From Paenibacillus tyrphae (GTDB lineage: Bacteria > Bacillota > Bacilli > Paenibacillales > NBRC-103111), in contig NZ_JAMZAW010000001.1 of NCBI RefSeq assembly GCF_024158745.1, positions 248,001-312,000 on the forward strand: DNA of 64,000 nucleotides, read 5' to 3'. Below are positions 1-8,680 of this stretch, one piece after another. The position numbers and the translations under genes are program-made. The number at the start of each line of letters is the position of its first letter. The stretch's first letter is position 1. A model generated the notes under the pieces. The model saw nothing but the letters and a program-made list of their open reading frames with translations. It had not been told where the DNA came from and searched no databases.

Positions 1-536
1 GTAATGAGAATGAATCCTACGACGAACAGCGTGTATTGAATTAGACGGGCGCCCAGGTTGCTGAACAAAAAGTGCAGCACCGCATAGAGCACCGCCCCGA
101 TCATTCCCCCGCCGACGCCGTCGGTCAAGATCGCCATTCCTTTTTCCGTCGGATCTAGTCCGTCTACCATGCTCGCCCAAGTTTGGGACAGCACTTGGCC
201 TTCCGTGAAATTCCCTTTCGGGTAAAGCTGCGAGAACAGGCTGATATGGCTCATCAGCAGCAGCGACAGGATGATCAGAAGCACCCCGAGCTTGCGGTGC
301 GTCCGCCACACCGGCCATTCCCTTTTCATCATCGCGTACAATCCGGCGTATATAAACACGAGCGGAATGAGAAAATCCCAAGTTCCGATCACAAACCGAA
401 ACAGATAGGTCAACGAACGGGCTACCGAACCTTCACGGGATAAAGCGATGATCGAAAAAATCAAAATAACGATGCCGTACAGTTCAAATTTGAGATTTGA
501 TTTGATTCCCTTGCCCTTTTTCCTTTTCCTGGCCAA
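1..536 (-). CDS. spoIIIE: DNA translocase SpoIIIE/FtsK, N-terminal part (cut by window edge)
   Basis: The first ~178 codons of a SpoIIIE/FtsK DNA translocase, which pumps chromosomal DNA through the division or sporulation septum. What is visible is a Lys/Arg-rich start followed by several hydrophobic segments, the four-helix membrane anchor of this family. The ATPase motor and gamma domains lie beyond base 1. The start is a TTG at 534-536: an in-frame TGA lies just upstream, and a GGGGGTGAG ribosome site precedes it. The frame is open to base 1. The order tepA-ylzJ-spoIIIE is the same as in B. subtilis, which favours SpoIIIE over another FtsK paralogue. It has its own promoter at 559-587. 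Confidence 0.9.
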   Translation of the reverse strand, partial: MARKRKKGKGIKSNLKFELYGIVILIFSIIALSREGSVARSLTYLFRFVIGTWDFLIPLVFIYAGLYAMMKREWPVWRTHRKLGVLLIILSLLLMSHISLFSQLYPKGNFTEGQVLSQTWASMVDGLDPTEKGMAILTDGVGGGMIGAVLYAVLHFLFSNLGARLIQYTLFVVGFILI

Positions 537-558
537 GGCCGCTCACCCCCGAGCCTTC

Positions 559-587
559 ATTATACCATAAACTGGGGTGAAGCTAAA
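559..587 (-). promoter_or_regulatory. Extended -10 sigma-A promoter for spoIIIE
   Basis: Minus strand: TATAAT (559-564) preceded by TATGG, giving an extended -10, with a weak -35 TTTAGC (582-587) 17 bp upstream. The predicted start site leaves a leader of only about 15 bases before the TTG start codon. Confidence 0.6.
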
Positions 588-650
588 CGAAGAATGCGAA
601 AATATATTCCCCTCCAGAAAATCAGGAGCGAGAAATCGTATCGATCAGCT

Positions 651-887
651 CTATTCGCCGGCTTCCCGTACCATCGGCTGAAACTCGATCATTCGTCCGG
701 GAGCGTATTGGGGGTTCAAAAAATCCTGCGGGTTGCAACTGATCAGACGGACGATCTTTGCCTGTTGTGCGTTGACCGGCTCAACCTGCATCCTGACCCC
801 GTTCATTACAATATCGACGGTAGACGACTTCATCGCTTCGATTCCTTCGTAGACGGTTTCCAGCGGCAGGATCGAATAATGAATCAT
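651..887 (-). CDS. ylzJ: YlzJ-like small protein
   Basis: A 78-residue protein of the YlzJ family, conserved in spore formers between tepA and spoIIIE and without a known function. The ATG at 885-887 overlaps the tepA stop by four bases (ATGA), so translation is probably coupled. There is no signal peptide or membrane segment; the C-terminal half carries a conserved-looking [13 protein letters not shown] stretch. The same frame stays open upstream through tepA, but that extension is a shadow of tepA. Assignment rests on position, size and sequence type. Confidence 0.8.
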   Translation of the reverse strand: MIHYSILPLETVYEGIEAMKSSTVDIVMNGVRMQVEPVNAQQAKIVRLISCNPQDFLNPQYAPGRMIEFQPMVREAGE

Positions 888-1636
888 TGGATCATGCCTC
901 CTCCATTGCCGGCGCGCCGCTCGTCGATCAGGGCGTTGAGCTTGCGGATGGCTTCCCCAATGCCCCCCAGCGAATCGATGAGTCCGTATCTCACGGCATC
1001 CGCACCGATGACCGTCGTACCGATGTCGCGCGTGAGCTCGCCCGTTTTGAACATCAGTTCTTTGAATTTTTCTTCGTCTACCCGGGAATGCCGGGTGACG
1101 AACCGGATAACCCGCTCCTGCATTTTGTCCAAATATTCGAAGGTCTGGGGAACGCCGATCACCAGACCGTTCAGACGGATCGGATGAATGGTCATCGTCG
1201 CCGTTTCGGCAATGATCGAATAGTTGGCCGAGACGGCAATCGGAACTCCGATACTGTGCCCTCCGCCGAGTACAAGCGTTACCGTCGGTTTGGACAACGT
1301 AGAGATCATCTCGGCGATTGCCAGCCCGGCTTCCACGTCTCCGCCTACCGTATTCAAAATAATAAGCACGCCTTCGATTTTCGCGTTCTGCTCCGCGGCT
1401 ACAAGCTGCGGAATCAAATGCTCGTATTTGGTCGTCTTGTTTTGCGGCGGCAGAACGATATGGCCCTCCACCTGCCCGATAATGGTCATGCAAAAAATGT
1501 TGGATTCAGTGGTAGGCGCGGCTGTCTGCCCCAACTGCTGAATCGCATCGACCGTTGCGCTTTTGCGTCCTTCTTCCGTCGTCGGCGCTTGGGGCGGCTG
1601 CACCGGCTGCTGCTCTTGTTTATCATTGGATTGCAT
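884..1636 (-). CDS. tepA: ClpP-like serine protease TepA
   Basis: A 250-residue member of the ClpP/crotonase fold family, known as TepA (YmfB) in B. subtilis, where it has been linked to breakdown of small acid-soluble spore proteins. After a Gln/Pro-rich N-terminus (1-45), the ClpP-like core carries the nucleophile context GGGHSIG (Ser128), a His at 151 and an Asp at 221 in the expected order. The ATG at 1634-1636 sits nine bases after GGAGGG; an ATG three codons earlier lies on the ribosome site and was not used. The upstream region has a near-perfect sigma-G promoter, which fits a forespore role. Confidence 0.88.
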   Translation of the reverse strand: MQSNDKQEQQPVQPPQAPTTEEGRKSATVDAIQQLGQTAAPTTESNIFCMTIIGQVEGHIVLPPQNKTTKYEHLIPQLVAAEQNAKIEGVLIILNTVGGDVEAGLAIAEMISTLSKPTVTLVLGGGHSIGVPIAVSANYSIIAETATMTIHPIRLNGLVIGVPQTFEYLDKMQERVIRFVTRHSRVDEEKFKELMFKTGELTRDIGTTVIGADAVRYGLIDSLGGIGEAIRKLNALIDERRAGNGGGMIQ

Positions 1637-1671
1637 GAAGAACATCCCTCCGTTAGCTGAAATGTCCTTGT

Positions 1672-1700
1672 TAGTATGGTGCACCCGTGCAAAACTATGC
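1672..1700 (-). promoter_or_regulatory. Predicted sigma-G (forespore) promoter of tepA
   Basis: Minus strand: GCATA (1696-1700), 17 bp spacer, CATACTA (1672-1678). This matches the Bacillus sigma-G pattern GMATR-N17-CATHMTA at all but possibly one -35 position. The implied leader is about 28 bases, ending at the tepA ribosome site. Confidence 0.65.
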
Positions 1701-1721
1701 GGGTCCGAGCACGGATATACG

Positions 1722-1771
1722 AAAAAAGACCGCGTAACCGTGAGGAGATTTCCCCCGCTTACGTGGTCTTT
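1722..1771 (-). terminator. Rho-independent terminator after rnjB
   Basis: On the minus strand, AAAGACCACGTAA pairs with TTACGCGGTCTTT (13 bp with one G-U), then a run of six T. It lies between the rnjB stop and the tepA promoter, so tepA-ylzJ form a separate unit. Confidence 0.85.
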
Positions 1772-1831
1772 GCAAAAAACGCTTCTTATACACTCTATCC
1801 TCAAGTGAGTTCGTATGACTGGTGGGAAGTT

Positions 1832-3508
1832 TTACACTTCCATGATGATTGGCAAAATCATCGGTCTTCTTCGGGTTTGCTCATATAAAAATCGGCCGAG
1901 TGCGTCTTTGACATGGGTTTTGAGTGAAGCCCACTCATTGACATTTTCGTTCATTAAGCGATGGAGCGTGCTTGTCACGATCCGGTTCGCTTCTTCCAGC
2001 AGTCCTTCCGACTCCCGTACGTATACGAAGCCGCGGGAGATGATGTCCGGACCGGACAGAATCGTCCCGTCCTGCTTACTGAGCGTTACGACGACGACCA
2101 GAATGCCGTCTTGGGACAACAGCTTGCGGTCGCGCAGCACGATGTTGCCTACGTCCCCGACACCGAGACCGTCGATGAGAACGTTGCCTGCCGGTACTTT
2201 GGAACCTTTGCGGGCAACGCCGTCCTGAATTTCCACCGTATCGCCGTTATCGACGATAAAAATATCTTCGCGGGCGATGCCGACCGATTCGGCAAGCATC
2301 CCGTGCTGGCGAAGCATCCGGTACTCCCCGTGAATCGGGATAAAATATTTCGGACGCATGATATTCAGCATCAGCTTTAATTCTTCCTGGCTGCCGTGTC
2401 CGGATACGTGTACCCCTGTGATCGAGCCAGGCCCGTAAATGACATGTGCGCCTATGCGCATCAATTCGTCCACCGTACGCCCTACATACCGTTCATTCCC
2501 GGGAATAGGCGTAGCGGCAATGATGACGGTATCGCCCGGCAAAATGTCCATCTTGCGATGCGTGGAGCGGGCCATCCGGGTCAGCGCCGACATCGGCTCG
2601 CCCTGGGACCCTGTAGATAAAATGGCTACACGATCGGCCGCGAGTTTGTTCACTTCCTCCGGTTCGATCAACATGCCATCCGGAATACGCAAGTAGCCCA
2701 GTTCGCTGGCGATGCTCACGACATTCACCATGCTCCGCCCGATCACGGTCAGCTTGCGGCGGGTCGATTCGCACGCGTCAATGACCTGCTGAATCCGATG
2801 AATGTTGGAGGCGAAGGTCGCGATAACGACACGCTGCTTCGCTTTGCGGAATACGTCTTCGATTTCCGCGCCTACGCTGCGCTCCGAACCGGTATAGCCC
2901 GGACGCTCCGCGTTCGTACTATCCGATAACAGTGCAATGACGCCTTTGCGGCCGATCGCTGCCATTTGGTGAAGATCTGCATACTGCTCGTTAACCGGCG
3001 TCTGGTCGAACTTGAAGTCGCCGGTATGAACCACGTTGCCTTCAGGCGTCTCCAAGCATACCCCTACCGAGTCGGGAATACTATGGTTCGTCTTAAAGAG
3101 CGTTGCCGTCATGCAGCCGAGCTTCAATTCCGATTCGGCCGTAATAACGATCCGTTTCGTTTCCCCGAGCAGATTCGCTTCCTTCAGCTTCATCTCGATC
3201 AGACCCATCGTCAGCCTTGTTCCATACACCGGAACGTTCAGGTGCTTAAGAACGTAAGGCAAACCGCCGATATGATCCTCGTGGCCGTGTGTAATGACGA
3301 TTCCGCGCACTTTATCGCGATTTTCCGTTAAGTAAGAAATATCGGGAATGACGATATCGATCCCGAGCATATCTTCCTCCGGAAATTTCAATCCGCAGTC
3401 TACGACTACAATATCGTTCGCGTATTGAACGACATACATGTTCTTCCCGATTTCACCCACGCCGCCCAGGGCGAAAATCGTTAATTTGTCTATATTTTTC
3501 TTGGACAA
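1832..3508 (-). CDS. rnjB: Ribonuclease J
   Basis: A 558-residue metallo-beta-lactamase/beta-CASP ribonuclease of the RNase J family, with endonuclease and 5'-3' exonuclease roles in mRNA decay and rRNA maturation. The metal-binding motif HGHEDHIGG is at residues 74-82, and the beta-CASP and C-terminal regions follow at full family length. The TTG at 3506-3508 is chosen because GAGGAGG lies nine bases upstream; a TTG six codons earlier overlaps that site. Position next to dapA matches B. subtilis rnjB, but without the other paralogue J1 versus J2 cannot be decided from sequence alone. It has its own promoter (3595-3624) and terminator. Confidence 0.92.
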   Translation of the reverse strand: MSKKNIDKLTIFALGGVGEIGKNMYVVQYANDIVVVDCGLKFPEEDMLGIDIVIPDISYLTENRDKVRGIVITHGHEDHIGGLPYVLKHLNVPVYGTRLTMGLIEMKLKEANLLGETKRIVITAESELKLGCMTATLFKTNHSIPDSVGVCLETPEGNVVHTGDFKFDQTPVNEQYADLHQMAAIGRKGVIALLSDSTNAERPGYTGSERSVGAEIEDVFRKAKQRVVIATFASNIHRIQQVIDACESTRRKLTVIGRSMVNVVSIASELGYLRIPDGMLIEPEEVNKLAADRVAILSTGSQGEPMSALTRMARSTHRKMDILPGDTVIIAATPIPGNERYVGRTVDELMRIGAHVIYGPGSITGVHVSGHGSQEELKLMLNIMRPKYFIPIHGEYRMLRQHGMLAESVGIAREDIFIVDNGDTVEIQDGVARKGSKVPAGNVLIDGLGVGDVGNIVLRDRKLLSQDGILVVVVTLSKQDGTILSGPDIISRGFVYVRESEGLLEEANRIVTSTLHRLMNENVNEWASLKTHVKDALGRFLYEQTRRRPMILPIIMEV

Positions 3509-3594
3509 GTAACTAAACCTCCTCAATGTAATTGACGACGATTTCCATATGATTATTCAAAACCAAATTTTAACCGCACCAGTCACTTGACATC

Positions 3595-3624
3595 ATTATA
3601 CATGAAAAAAATGACTCTTTACAA
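3595..3624 (-). promoter_or_regulatory. Sigma-A promoter of rnjB
   Basis: Minus strand: TTGTAA (3619-3624), 18 bp, TATAAT (3595-3600) with a TG just upstream of the -10. It lies between the dapA terminator and rnjB, leaving a leader of about 80 bases. Confidence 0.65.
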
Positions 3625-3676
3625 GTGAGCCGGTCAATCGGCCATCCACCTTGCGTAAAGCGTATTATTCCCAAAA

Positions 3677-3707
3677 CAAAAAAACCGATGCCGCAAAGGC
3701 ACCGGTT
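3677..3707 (-). terminator. Rho-independent terminator after dapA
   Basis: Minus strand: AACCGGTGCC, loop TTTGC, GGCATCGGTT followed by a T run. Ten-base-pair stem, 11 bases after the dapA stop. It ends the spoVFA-spoVFB-asd-dapG-dapA unit. Confidence 0.9.
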
Positions 3708-3717
3708 GTCGTAAAGC

Positions 3718-4593
3718 TTAGGCAAAAAGCGAAGAGATAAATTGTTTTTCTTGTTCCGTGACGTCCACGAGCGGCAGGCGAACCCCGCCCACGCGCAGTC
3801 CTTTCAGGCTAAGCGCATGCTTGACCGGAGCCGGGCTCGGTACGCGGTGAGGGCATAAGAACAGCCCGCGGAATATCGGAAGCAGTTGACCATGAAGCCT
3901 CGCCGCCTCTCTTACTTCGCCCTGCAAATAGCAATCGATCATCGTTCTCATTTCTTTGCCGATCACATGGCTCGCAACGCTGACAATTCCCCGCGCTCCG
4001 ACCGCCAAAGCGGGGAGCGTGGCGCTGTCGTCGCCGCTGTAGACAAGAAAGCCCGGGGCGGCACCGGTAATGATCTGCGTCAACTGGTCCGTATCCGTGC
4101 AATCCTTCGTCGCAACAATGTTCGGAATGTGCGATAAACGAATCGTCGTTTCCGGCTCGATATTGACACCGGTCCGTCCGGGCACGTTATAAAGGATGAT
4201 CGGGATGTTAACCGACTCGGCAATGGCTTTGTAATGCTGATACAATCCTTCTTGCGAAGGCCGATTGTAGTACGGCGCTACCAGAAGCAGCGCATCGACA
4301 CCAAGCTTTTCGGCCGCTTGCGACAAATGAATGGAATGAGCGGTATCGTAGCTGCCGGTCCCTGCAATAATTTTGCAGCGGCCGCGCGCATACTTTACGG
4401 CCCTTTGAAAACTTTCGAGCTTCTCTTCTTCCGTTAGTGTAGGAGATTCGCCGGTTGTGCCGCAGATAACGAGACTGTCGCTTTGCTGCTCTTCGATCAA
4501 GTAGTCCATCACGTTCTCAAATTGCGTCCAGTCGATGTTAAGCTTGTCATCGAACGGAGTAACCATGGCGGTTATCATTGTGCCAAAATCCAC
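3718..4593 (-). CDS. dapA: 4-hydroxy-tetrahydrodipicolinate synthase DapA
   Basis: A 291-residue class I aldolase that condenses pyruvate with aspartate semialdehyde, the first step of the diaminopimelate/lysine branch and the source of dipicolinate. The Schiff-base lysine is Lys163 in IVATKDCTD; the supporting residues Tyr108, Tyr135 and Arg140 (LYNVPGRTG) are present, as is the GTTGE motif at 45-49. The start is a GTG at 4591-4593, about seven bases after GGGGGAGA; an in-frame ATG lies five codons inside. It is the last gene of the dipicolinate operon and is followed by a strong terminator. DapA here would supply the substrate used by SpoVFA/SpoVFB. Confidence 0.95.
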   Translation of the reverse strand: MDFGTMITAMVTPFDDKLNIDWTQFENVMDYLIEEQQSDSLVICGTTGESPTLTEEEKLESFQRAVKYARGRCKIIAGTGSYDTAHSIHLSQAAEKLGVDALLLVAPYYNRPSQEGLYQHYKAIAESVNIPIILYNVPGRTGVNIEPETTIRLSHIPNIVATKDCTDTDQLTQIITGAAPGFLVYSGDDSATLPALAVGARGIVSVASHVIGKEMRTMIDCYLQGEVREAARLHGQLLPIFRGLFLCPHRVPSPAPVKHALSLKGLRVGGVRLPLVDVTEQEKQFISSLFA

Positions 4594-4621
4594 GTGTTGT
4601 CTCCCCCTAAAACATTATGCG

Positions 4622-5839
4622 TTATCTATGGAGCTCGAATTTGCGGTGCAGCGCACGAACGGCTTTGACCATGTCGTCACCTTGCACCAATACCCAGATG
4701 GTCGTATTCGAATCGGCAGATTGCAGAATTTGGATGTCTTCTTCCGTAAGCGCTTCGACAATGTGGGCCATAATACCAGGTACGCCGTTCATTCCCGCCC
4801 CGATGATCGAAACTTTTGCGCAGTTCGGCGTGATGTGCGGCGTATAGCCCATTCCTTGAAGCGTTTCGGCTGCCCGCTCCGCCTCATGATCAAAGACCGT
4901 GTACACGACGCCAGACGGGTTGACGTTAATAAAATCGACGCTGATTCGCTGCCGCGCCATCGCTTTAAATACGTTAAGCTGCAGATCGTAGCTGCCTTCC
5001 TGAGGCGCTACCCGAATTTGCGAGATATTCGGCACGTGAGCGATGCCCGTCACAAACCGGTCCTGCACGGCGCCCGATTCGCTCCGAAGCGCATCGGCAT
5101 GCGTAACAAGCGTTCCTTTATCCTTGGAAAACGTGGAGCGCACCCTTACCGGAATTCCCGCATTCATAGCGACCTCTACCGCTCTGGGATGAATGACCTT
5201 CGCGCCTAAATGTGCCATGTTGCAGATTTCCATATAAGAGACGACCGAAAGCGGTCTTGCTTCTTCCACGATCCGCGGATCTGCCGTCAAAATACCGCTC
5301 ACATCGGTGAAAATTTCGACAAGCTCCGCATTTAAAGCCGCTCCAAGCGCGGTAGCCGACGTGTCGCTTCCGCCCCGGCCGAGCGTCGTGAAATCGCCTG
5401 TCGCCGTCTCGCCTTGAAATCCGGCGACGATGACGACATTCCCCTGCTCCAGCAGTTCGAGCATACGCCCTGGCCGAATCGTCACGATTTGAGCATTGCC
5501 GTGTTCGTCATTCGTTAAGATTCCCGCTTGCGCGCCGGTTAAAGCAACGGCTGGAATCCCCTCGGCGTTCAGTAGACTGCACAGCGTAGCGGCCGAGATG
5601 AATTCGCCGCAGCATAGCAGCATATCCCGTTCGCGCGCAGGCAGCTTATTTCCATTTTGCCCAATCCAATCCAGTAGCGTGTCCGTTGCGTAAGGTTCCC
5701 CTCTGCGACCCATAGCCGAAACAACAACAACCGTTTTGTATTCTTGGTTCAAAGCATCTTGGATGTGTTCAATAACGTGTGTTCTAGCCTCGGCTGTGGA
5801 AAGAGATGTGCCTCCGAATTTTTGCACCAAGATCCTCAT
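4622..5839 (-). CDS. dapG: Aspartate kinase I (DapG type)
   Basis: A 405-residue aspartokinase that phosphorylates aspartate to start the aspartate family pathway. The N-terminus has the kinase signature VQKFGGTS, followed by the amino-acid kinase fold, and the C-terminal third contains paired ACT-type regulatory domains. Gene order spoVFA-spoVFB-asd-dapG-dapA is that of B. subtilis, where DapG is the diaminopimelate-sensitive isoenzyme; that feedback property is inferred from orthology. The ATG at 5837-5839 is preceded by AAGGGGAGAG; an upstream in-frame start lacks a ribosome site. A hairpin lies between asd and this gene. Confidence 0.93.
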   Translation of the reverse strand: MRILVQKFGGTSLSTAEARTHVIEHIQDALNQEYKTVVVVSAMGRRGEPYATDTLLDWIGQNGNKLPARERDMLLCCGEFISAATLCSLLNAEGIPAVALTGAQAGILTNDEHGNAQIVTIRPGRMLELLEQGNVVIVAGFQGETATGDFTTLGRGGSDTSATALGAALNAELVEIFTDVSGILTADPRIVEEARPLSVVSYMEICNMAHLGAKVIHPRAVEVAMNAGIPVRVRSTFSKDKGTLVTHADALRSESGAVQDRFVTGIAHVPNISQIRVAPQEGSYDLQLNVFKAMARQRISVDFINVNPSGVVYTVFDHEAERAAETLQGMGYTPHITPNCAKVSIIGAGMNGVPGIMAHIVEALTEEDIQILQSADSNTTIWVLVQGDDMVKAVRALHRKFELHR

Positions 5840-5879
5840 GTGATCTCTCCCCTTGTCCATGTGCCATAGTTAATAGCAA

Positions 5880-5912
5880 AATTCTGGCTTCCTGAGTGTC
5901 TCAGAAAGCCAG
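5880..5912 (-). terminator. Hairpin between asd and dapG (partial terminator)
   Basis: Minus strand: CTGGCTTTCTGAG, three-base loop, CTCAGGAAGCCAG, then AATTTTG. The stem is long (13 bp, one G-U) but the T run is short. Because dapG and dapA have no obvious own promoter, it more likely attenuates or protects the upstream transcript than fully stops it. Confidence 0.6.
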
Positions 5913-5923
5913 TTTAGTTCCAT

Positions 5924-6964
5924 TTATTGCTGCTCGATCGCGATGTATTCGGCAATTTGAACGGCATTCCAAGCCGCTCCCTTGAGCAGGTTGTCGGATA
6001 CGATCCACAGATTGAGGGCTCTCGGGTTGCTAAGATCGCGGCGAATACGGCCGACGAACGTTTCCAGCTTACCTGTCGCATCCGTAGCCAGCGGATACAG
6101 CTGTTCGGCAGCGTTATCCTGTACCACGATCCCTGGTGCGTCAGCCAGCAGGCGTTTCACCTCTTCGATGTCGAAATCTTGCTTAAGCTCGACATAAACC
6201 GATTCGGAATGGCCGTAAACGACCGGAATCCGCACGCAAGTCGCGGTGACTTCCAGCGTTTCGTCGCCCATGATTTTTTTCGTTTCGTTGATCATTTTCA
6301 TTTCTTCGTAAGTAAAGCCATTGTCCACAAATTTGTCGATTTGCGGAATAGCGTTGAATGCGATTTGATGCTTGACCGGCAAAGAGCCTACCGGCAAAAT
6401 TTGCGGCTCCACTGCGTTTCCTTCCAGCACTTCGCGAGACTGGCGAAGCATCTCGTTAATCGCGCTGGCGCCTGCGCCGGATACGGCTTGGTAAGTGGAA
6501 ACGATGATGCGGGAAATGCCGAAACGGTCGTAAAGCGGCTTCAGCGTTTGCACCATTTGAATCGTAGAGCAGTTCGGGTTGGCAATCACGCCTTTGTGGT
6601 CGCTGACTTTGTCGATATTTACCTCAGGCACGACAAGCGGCGTTTCCGGGTCCATCCGGAACGCGCTGGTATTGTCGATACATACGGTTCCGTGCTTGAT
6701 CGCCTCCGGAACCAGTGCCCGGCTGACGTCGCCTCCTGCACTGAACAGGGCAATGTCCACGCCTTTAAAGCTGTCCGGCGTTGCTTCTTCAATCGTCACT
6801 TCACGGCCTTTGAACTGAAGTTTCTTGCCTGCGGACCGGGCCGAGGACAAGAGCTTCAACTCTTGAATGGGGAAATTCCGTTCAGCCAGCAAACGGAGGA
6901 TCTGTTCTCCTACGGCACCTGTCGCGCCTACTACTGCGACGTTAAACAACTTTTGATTCGACAT
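5924..6964 (-). CDS. asd: Aspartate-semialdehyde dehydrogenase
   Basis: A 346-residue enzyme that reduces aspartyl phosphate to aspartate semialdehyde with NADPH. The nucleotide motif GATGAVG is at 13-19, and the catalytic cysteine is Cys132 in NPNCSTIQ. The length is normal for the Gram-positive type. The ATG at 6962-6964 follows GGAGAGG by seven bases. It lies 43 bases after spoVFB and feeds the semialdehyde to DapA, so the operon makes a precursor for both cell-wall diaminopimelate and spore dipicolinate. No lysine riboswitch fits in the short upstream gap. Confidence 0.95.
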   Translation of the reverse strand: MSNQKLFNVAVVGATGAVGEQILRLLAERNFPIQELKLLSSARSAGKKLQFKGREVTIEEATPDSFKGVDIALFSAGGDVSRALVPEAIKHGTVCIDNTSAFRMDPETPLVVPEVNIDKVSDHKGVIANPNCSTIQMVQTLKPLYDRFGISRIIVSTYQAVSGAGASAINEMLRQSREVLEGNAVEPQILPVGSLPVKHQIAFNAIPQIDKFVDNGFTYEEMKMINETKKIMGDETLEVTATCVRIPVVYGHSESVYVELKQDFDIEEVKRLLADAPGIVVQDNAAEQLYPLATDATGKLETFVGRIRRDLSNPRALNLWIVSDNLLKGAAWNAVQIAEYIAIEQQ

Positions 6965-7007
6965 GTATTGTCCTCTCCCCTAAAGATAAATGATAAAAAA
7001 TGCAGGA

Positions 7008-7601
7008 TCAGTAATGAAACCGTTCAATCAGCATCGGCTGCAGCTGCTTGCCCTGAAGGGCCGCCTCGCAAGCTTCCATAATCAAATCCATGCGCGCCAC
7101 AAGCGAATTCGGCTTGACCGTCGGCGCATCCTGTCCGAACGGGACGAAATAAATGTTTTTGGTAATCAGAAGCTTACCGATATTCGTGGCGTTCAGTCCC
7201 AATCCGTCATTTGTCGAAATCGCCAGCACGAGTGGTCTCCCGTTGCGCATCTGCGCTTTGGCCGCCATCAGCACGGGACTTTCCGTCATGGCGTTAGCAA
7301 GCTTGCTGGTCGTATTCCCGGTACAGGGAGCAATCACCATTATGTCGAGGAGTTTCGAAGGACCGAGCGGTTCTGCATCTACAATTGAAGAAATAATATC
7401 ATTTCCTGTGATCTCTTTCAACTCTTTTTGCCAATTTGCCGATGTGCCGAAACGCGTGTCCGTGGTCATGATTGTATTGGATACGATGGGCACGACTTTG
7501 GCCCCGGCATCGACAAAGCGCCGGATTTGCGGCATCGTTTCTTCAAACGTGCAATGAGAGCCGGTCAATGCGAAGCCCACCGTCAATTGATCCCAATTCA
7601 T
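7008..7601 (-). CDS. spoVFB: Dipicolinate synthase subunit B
   Basis: A 197-residue flavoprotein-like subunit (DpaB) of dipicolinate synthase, which acts with SpoVFA in the mother cell to make dipicolinic acid for the spore core. The sequence has the N-terminal GFALTGSHCTF and the PCTGNTTSKLAN motif of the family, resembling flavin-binding decarboxylase-type folds. The ATG at 7599-7601 overlaps the spoVFA stop by four bases and is preceded by AAGGAGG, eight bases away. Family length and operon position both agree. Confidence 0.94.
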   Translation of the reverse strand: MNWDQLTVGFALTGSHCTFEETMPQIRRFVDAGAKVVPIVSNTIMTTDTRFGTSANWQKELKEITGNDIISSIVDAEPLGPSKLLDIMVIAPCTGNTTSKLANAMTESPVLMAAKAQMRNGRPLVLAISTNDGLGLNATNIGKLLITKNIYFVPFGQDAPTVKPNSLVARMDLIMEACEAALQGKQLQPMLIERFHY

Positions 7602-8497
7602 TCCCCGTTCCTCCTTCGTCTTGCGTCCTCCATGATGATGCGGGTTATCGTATCGCCAATGATGCGCCCGGCCGTCTTCGGGGCGACAATCCCGGGCAGC
7701 CCCGGCGCAAGCATCGCCTTCACCCCGCGTTTTTCGGCATAGCGGAAATCGGTTCCGCCCGGCTTGGAGGCAAGATCGATAATAATCCCGCGATGCGGAA
7801 TATTGGCGATGACTTGAGCGGTGACCACCATGGCCGGGATGGTGTTGAACAGCAAATCCACTTGGGATACGTGGGAAATAAGCTCTTGCGTATAAAAGGG
7901 GTTCATTCCCATCTCGATCGCGCGAGCAAAATATTCCGGCTTGTTGACGCCTACCCTGACCTTCGCGCCCATGCCTTGCAGCGTGCGGGCAAGCGTTGCT
8001 CCGGTTCTTCCGAAGCCAAGCACCATGGATTCCGAGCCGTGAATGGTGATATCCGTGTTCTGAATCGCCATCATCACCGCGCCTTCGGCTGTCGGAATGG
8101 AGTTGTAAATCGCCACATCGTCACGGTCGAACAATTCGATCAGCCCGATGCCTTCGTTCGAGCATAATTCGCGTAAGTAAGGTTTGGCCATGCCCGTAAA
8201 GACGATGGCATGTTTCGGCAGAGCAGCTATATGTTCATGGGTAAGTCGCAATTCCTTGGATGAAAACAGACTGTCCACATTTCCTTGATCGTCCGTTCCA
8301 ACGGCAGGCAAAATGACGGCATCCAAAGCCACAAGCGCTTCGGGCGTCAATTCTGCTTTGGTAATCCCGCTTGAACCGTTCTGCAAATTATCAAAGCCGA
8401 ACAAGACGACGGATGCGTCGAGTTCGGAGCATTTATGAATCACTTCGAGCTGTCTGGCATCGCCGCCGATCAACGCTACTTGAATCCCGGTCAGCAT
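7598..8497 (-). CDS. spoVFA: Dipicolinate synthase subunit A
   Basis: A 299-residue subunit (DpaA) that reduces the DapA product to dipicolinate. An N-terminal SpoVFA domain starts with QVALIGGDARQ, and a Rossmann-type dinucleotide motif, LGFGRTGATLA, lies near residues 160-170. The ATG at 8495-8497 lies five bases after GAGGTGAG. It is the first gene of the spoVFA-spoVFB-asd-dapG-dapA unit. A possible sigma-K promoter is seen 37 bases upstream, as expected for a mother-cell gene. Confidence 0.94.
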   Translation of the reverse strand: MLTGIQVALIGGDARQLEVIHKCSELDASVVLFGFDNLQNGSSGITKAELTPEALVALDAVILPAVGTDDQGNVDSLFSSKELRLTHEHIAALPKHAIVFTGMAKPYLRELCSNEGIGLIELFDRDDVAIYNSIPTAEGAVMMAIQNTDITIHGSESMVLGFGRTGATLARTLQGMGAKVRVGVNKPEYFARAIEMGMNPFYTQELISHVSQVDLLFNTIPAMVVTAQVIANIPHRGIIIDLASKPGGTDFRYAEKRGVKAMLAPGLPGIVAPKTAGRIIGDTITRIIMEDARRRRNGE

Positions 8498-8533
8498 TCA
8501 TTCTCACCTCTTTCCATGTCGCTCTCGATAAAT

Positions 8534-8562
8534 CATCTTATGCGACAGCCCAGAGATGGGTT
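8534..8562 (-). promoter_or_regulatory. Possible sigma-K promoter of the spoVF operon
   Basis: Minus strand: AACC (8559-8562), 16 bp, CATAAGATG (8534-8542). The sigma-K -10 pattern is CATANNNTA, so five of the six fixed -10 bases match, plus the AC core at -35. The B. subtilis spoVF operon is sigma-K dependent, which supports the reading. Confidence 0.45.
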
Positions 8563-8613
8563 CCAGCAGATCAAGCCCCAAACGACGGCGGCATGCATCG
8601 TTCGGCGGCCAAC

Positions 8614-8665
8614 AAAAAAGCGCTCTTCCGTCAGGCCGAATTGCCGGCCTGACGAAAAGCGCTTT
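8614..8665 (-). terminator. Rho-independent terminator after dut
   Basis: Minus strand: a long stem (AAGCGCTTTTCGTCAGGCC pairing with its near-complement) around a short loop, then a run of T. It starts about 16 bases after the dut stop and separates the ylxY-mlpA-dut group from the spoVF operon. Confidence 0.92.
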
Positions 8666-8680
8666 GATCGTCCGTCTTCC

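Noticed and set aside
651-1493. A 280-codon minus-strand frame covering ylzJ and most of tepA
   Set aside because: Only its last 78 codons are the YlzJ protein; the rest is the out-of-frame shadow of tepA.
3718-3900. A frameshift near the C-terminus of dapA, because the last residues look unusual
   Set aside because: The end keeps the PSPAPVKHALSLKG and VRLPLV pattern of the family and the normal length.
5840-7007. A lysine riboswitch in front of asd or dapG
   Set aside because: The gaps (43 and 84 bases) are too short, and the dapG gap holds only a simple hairpin.
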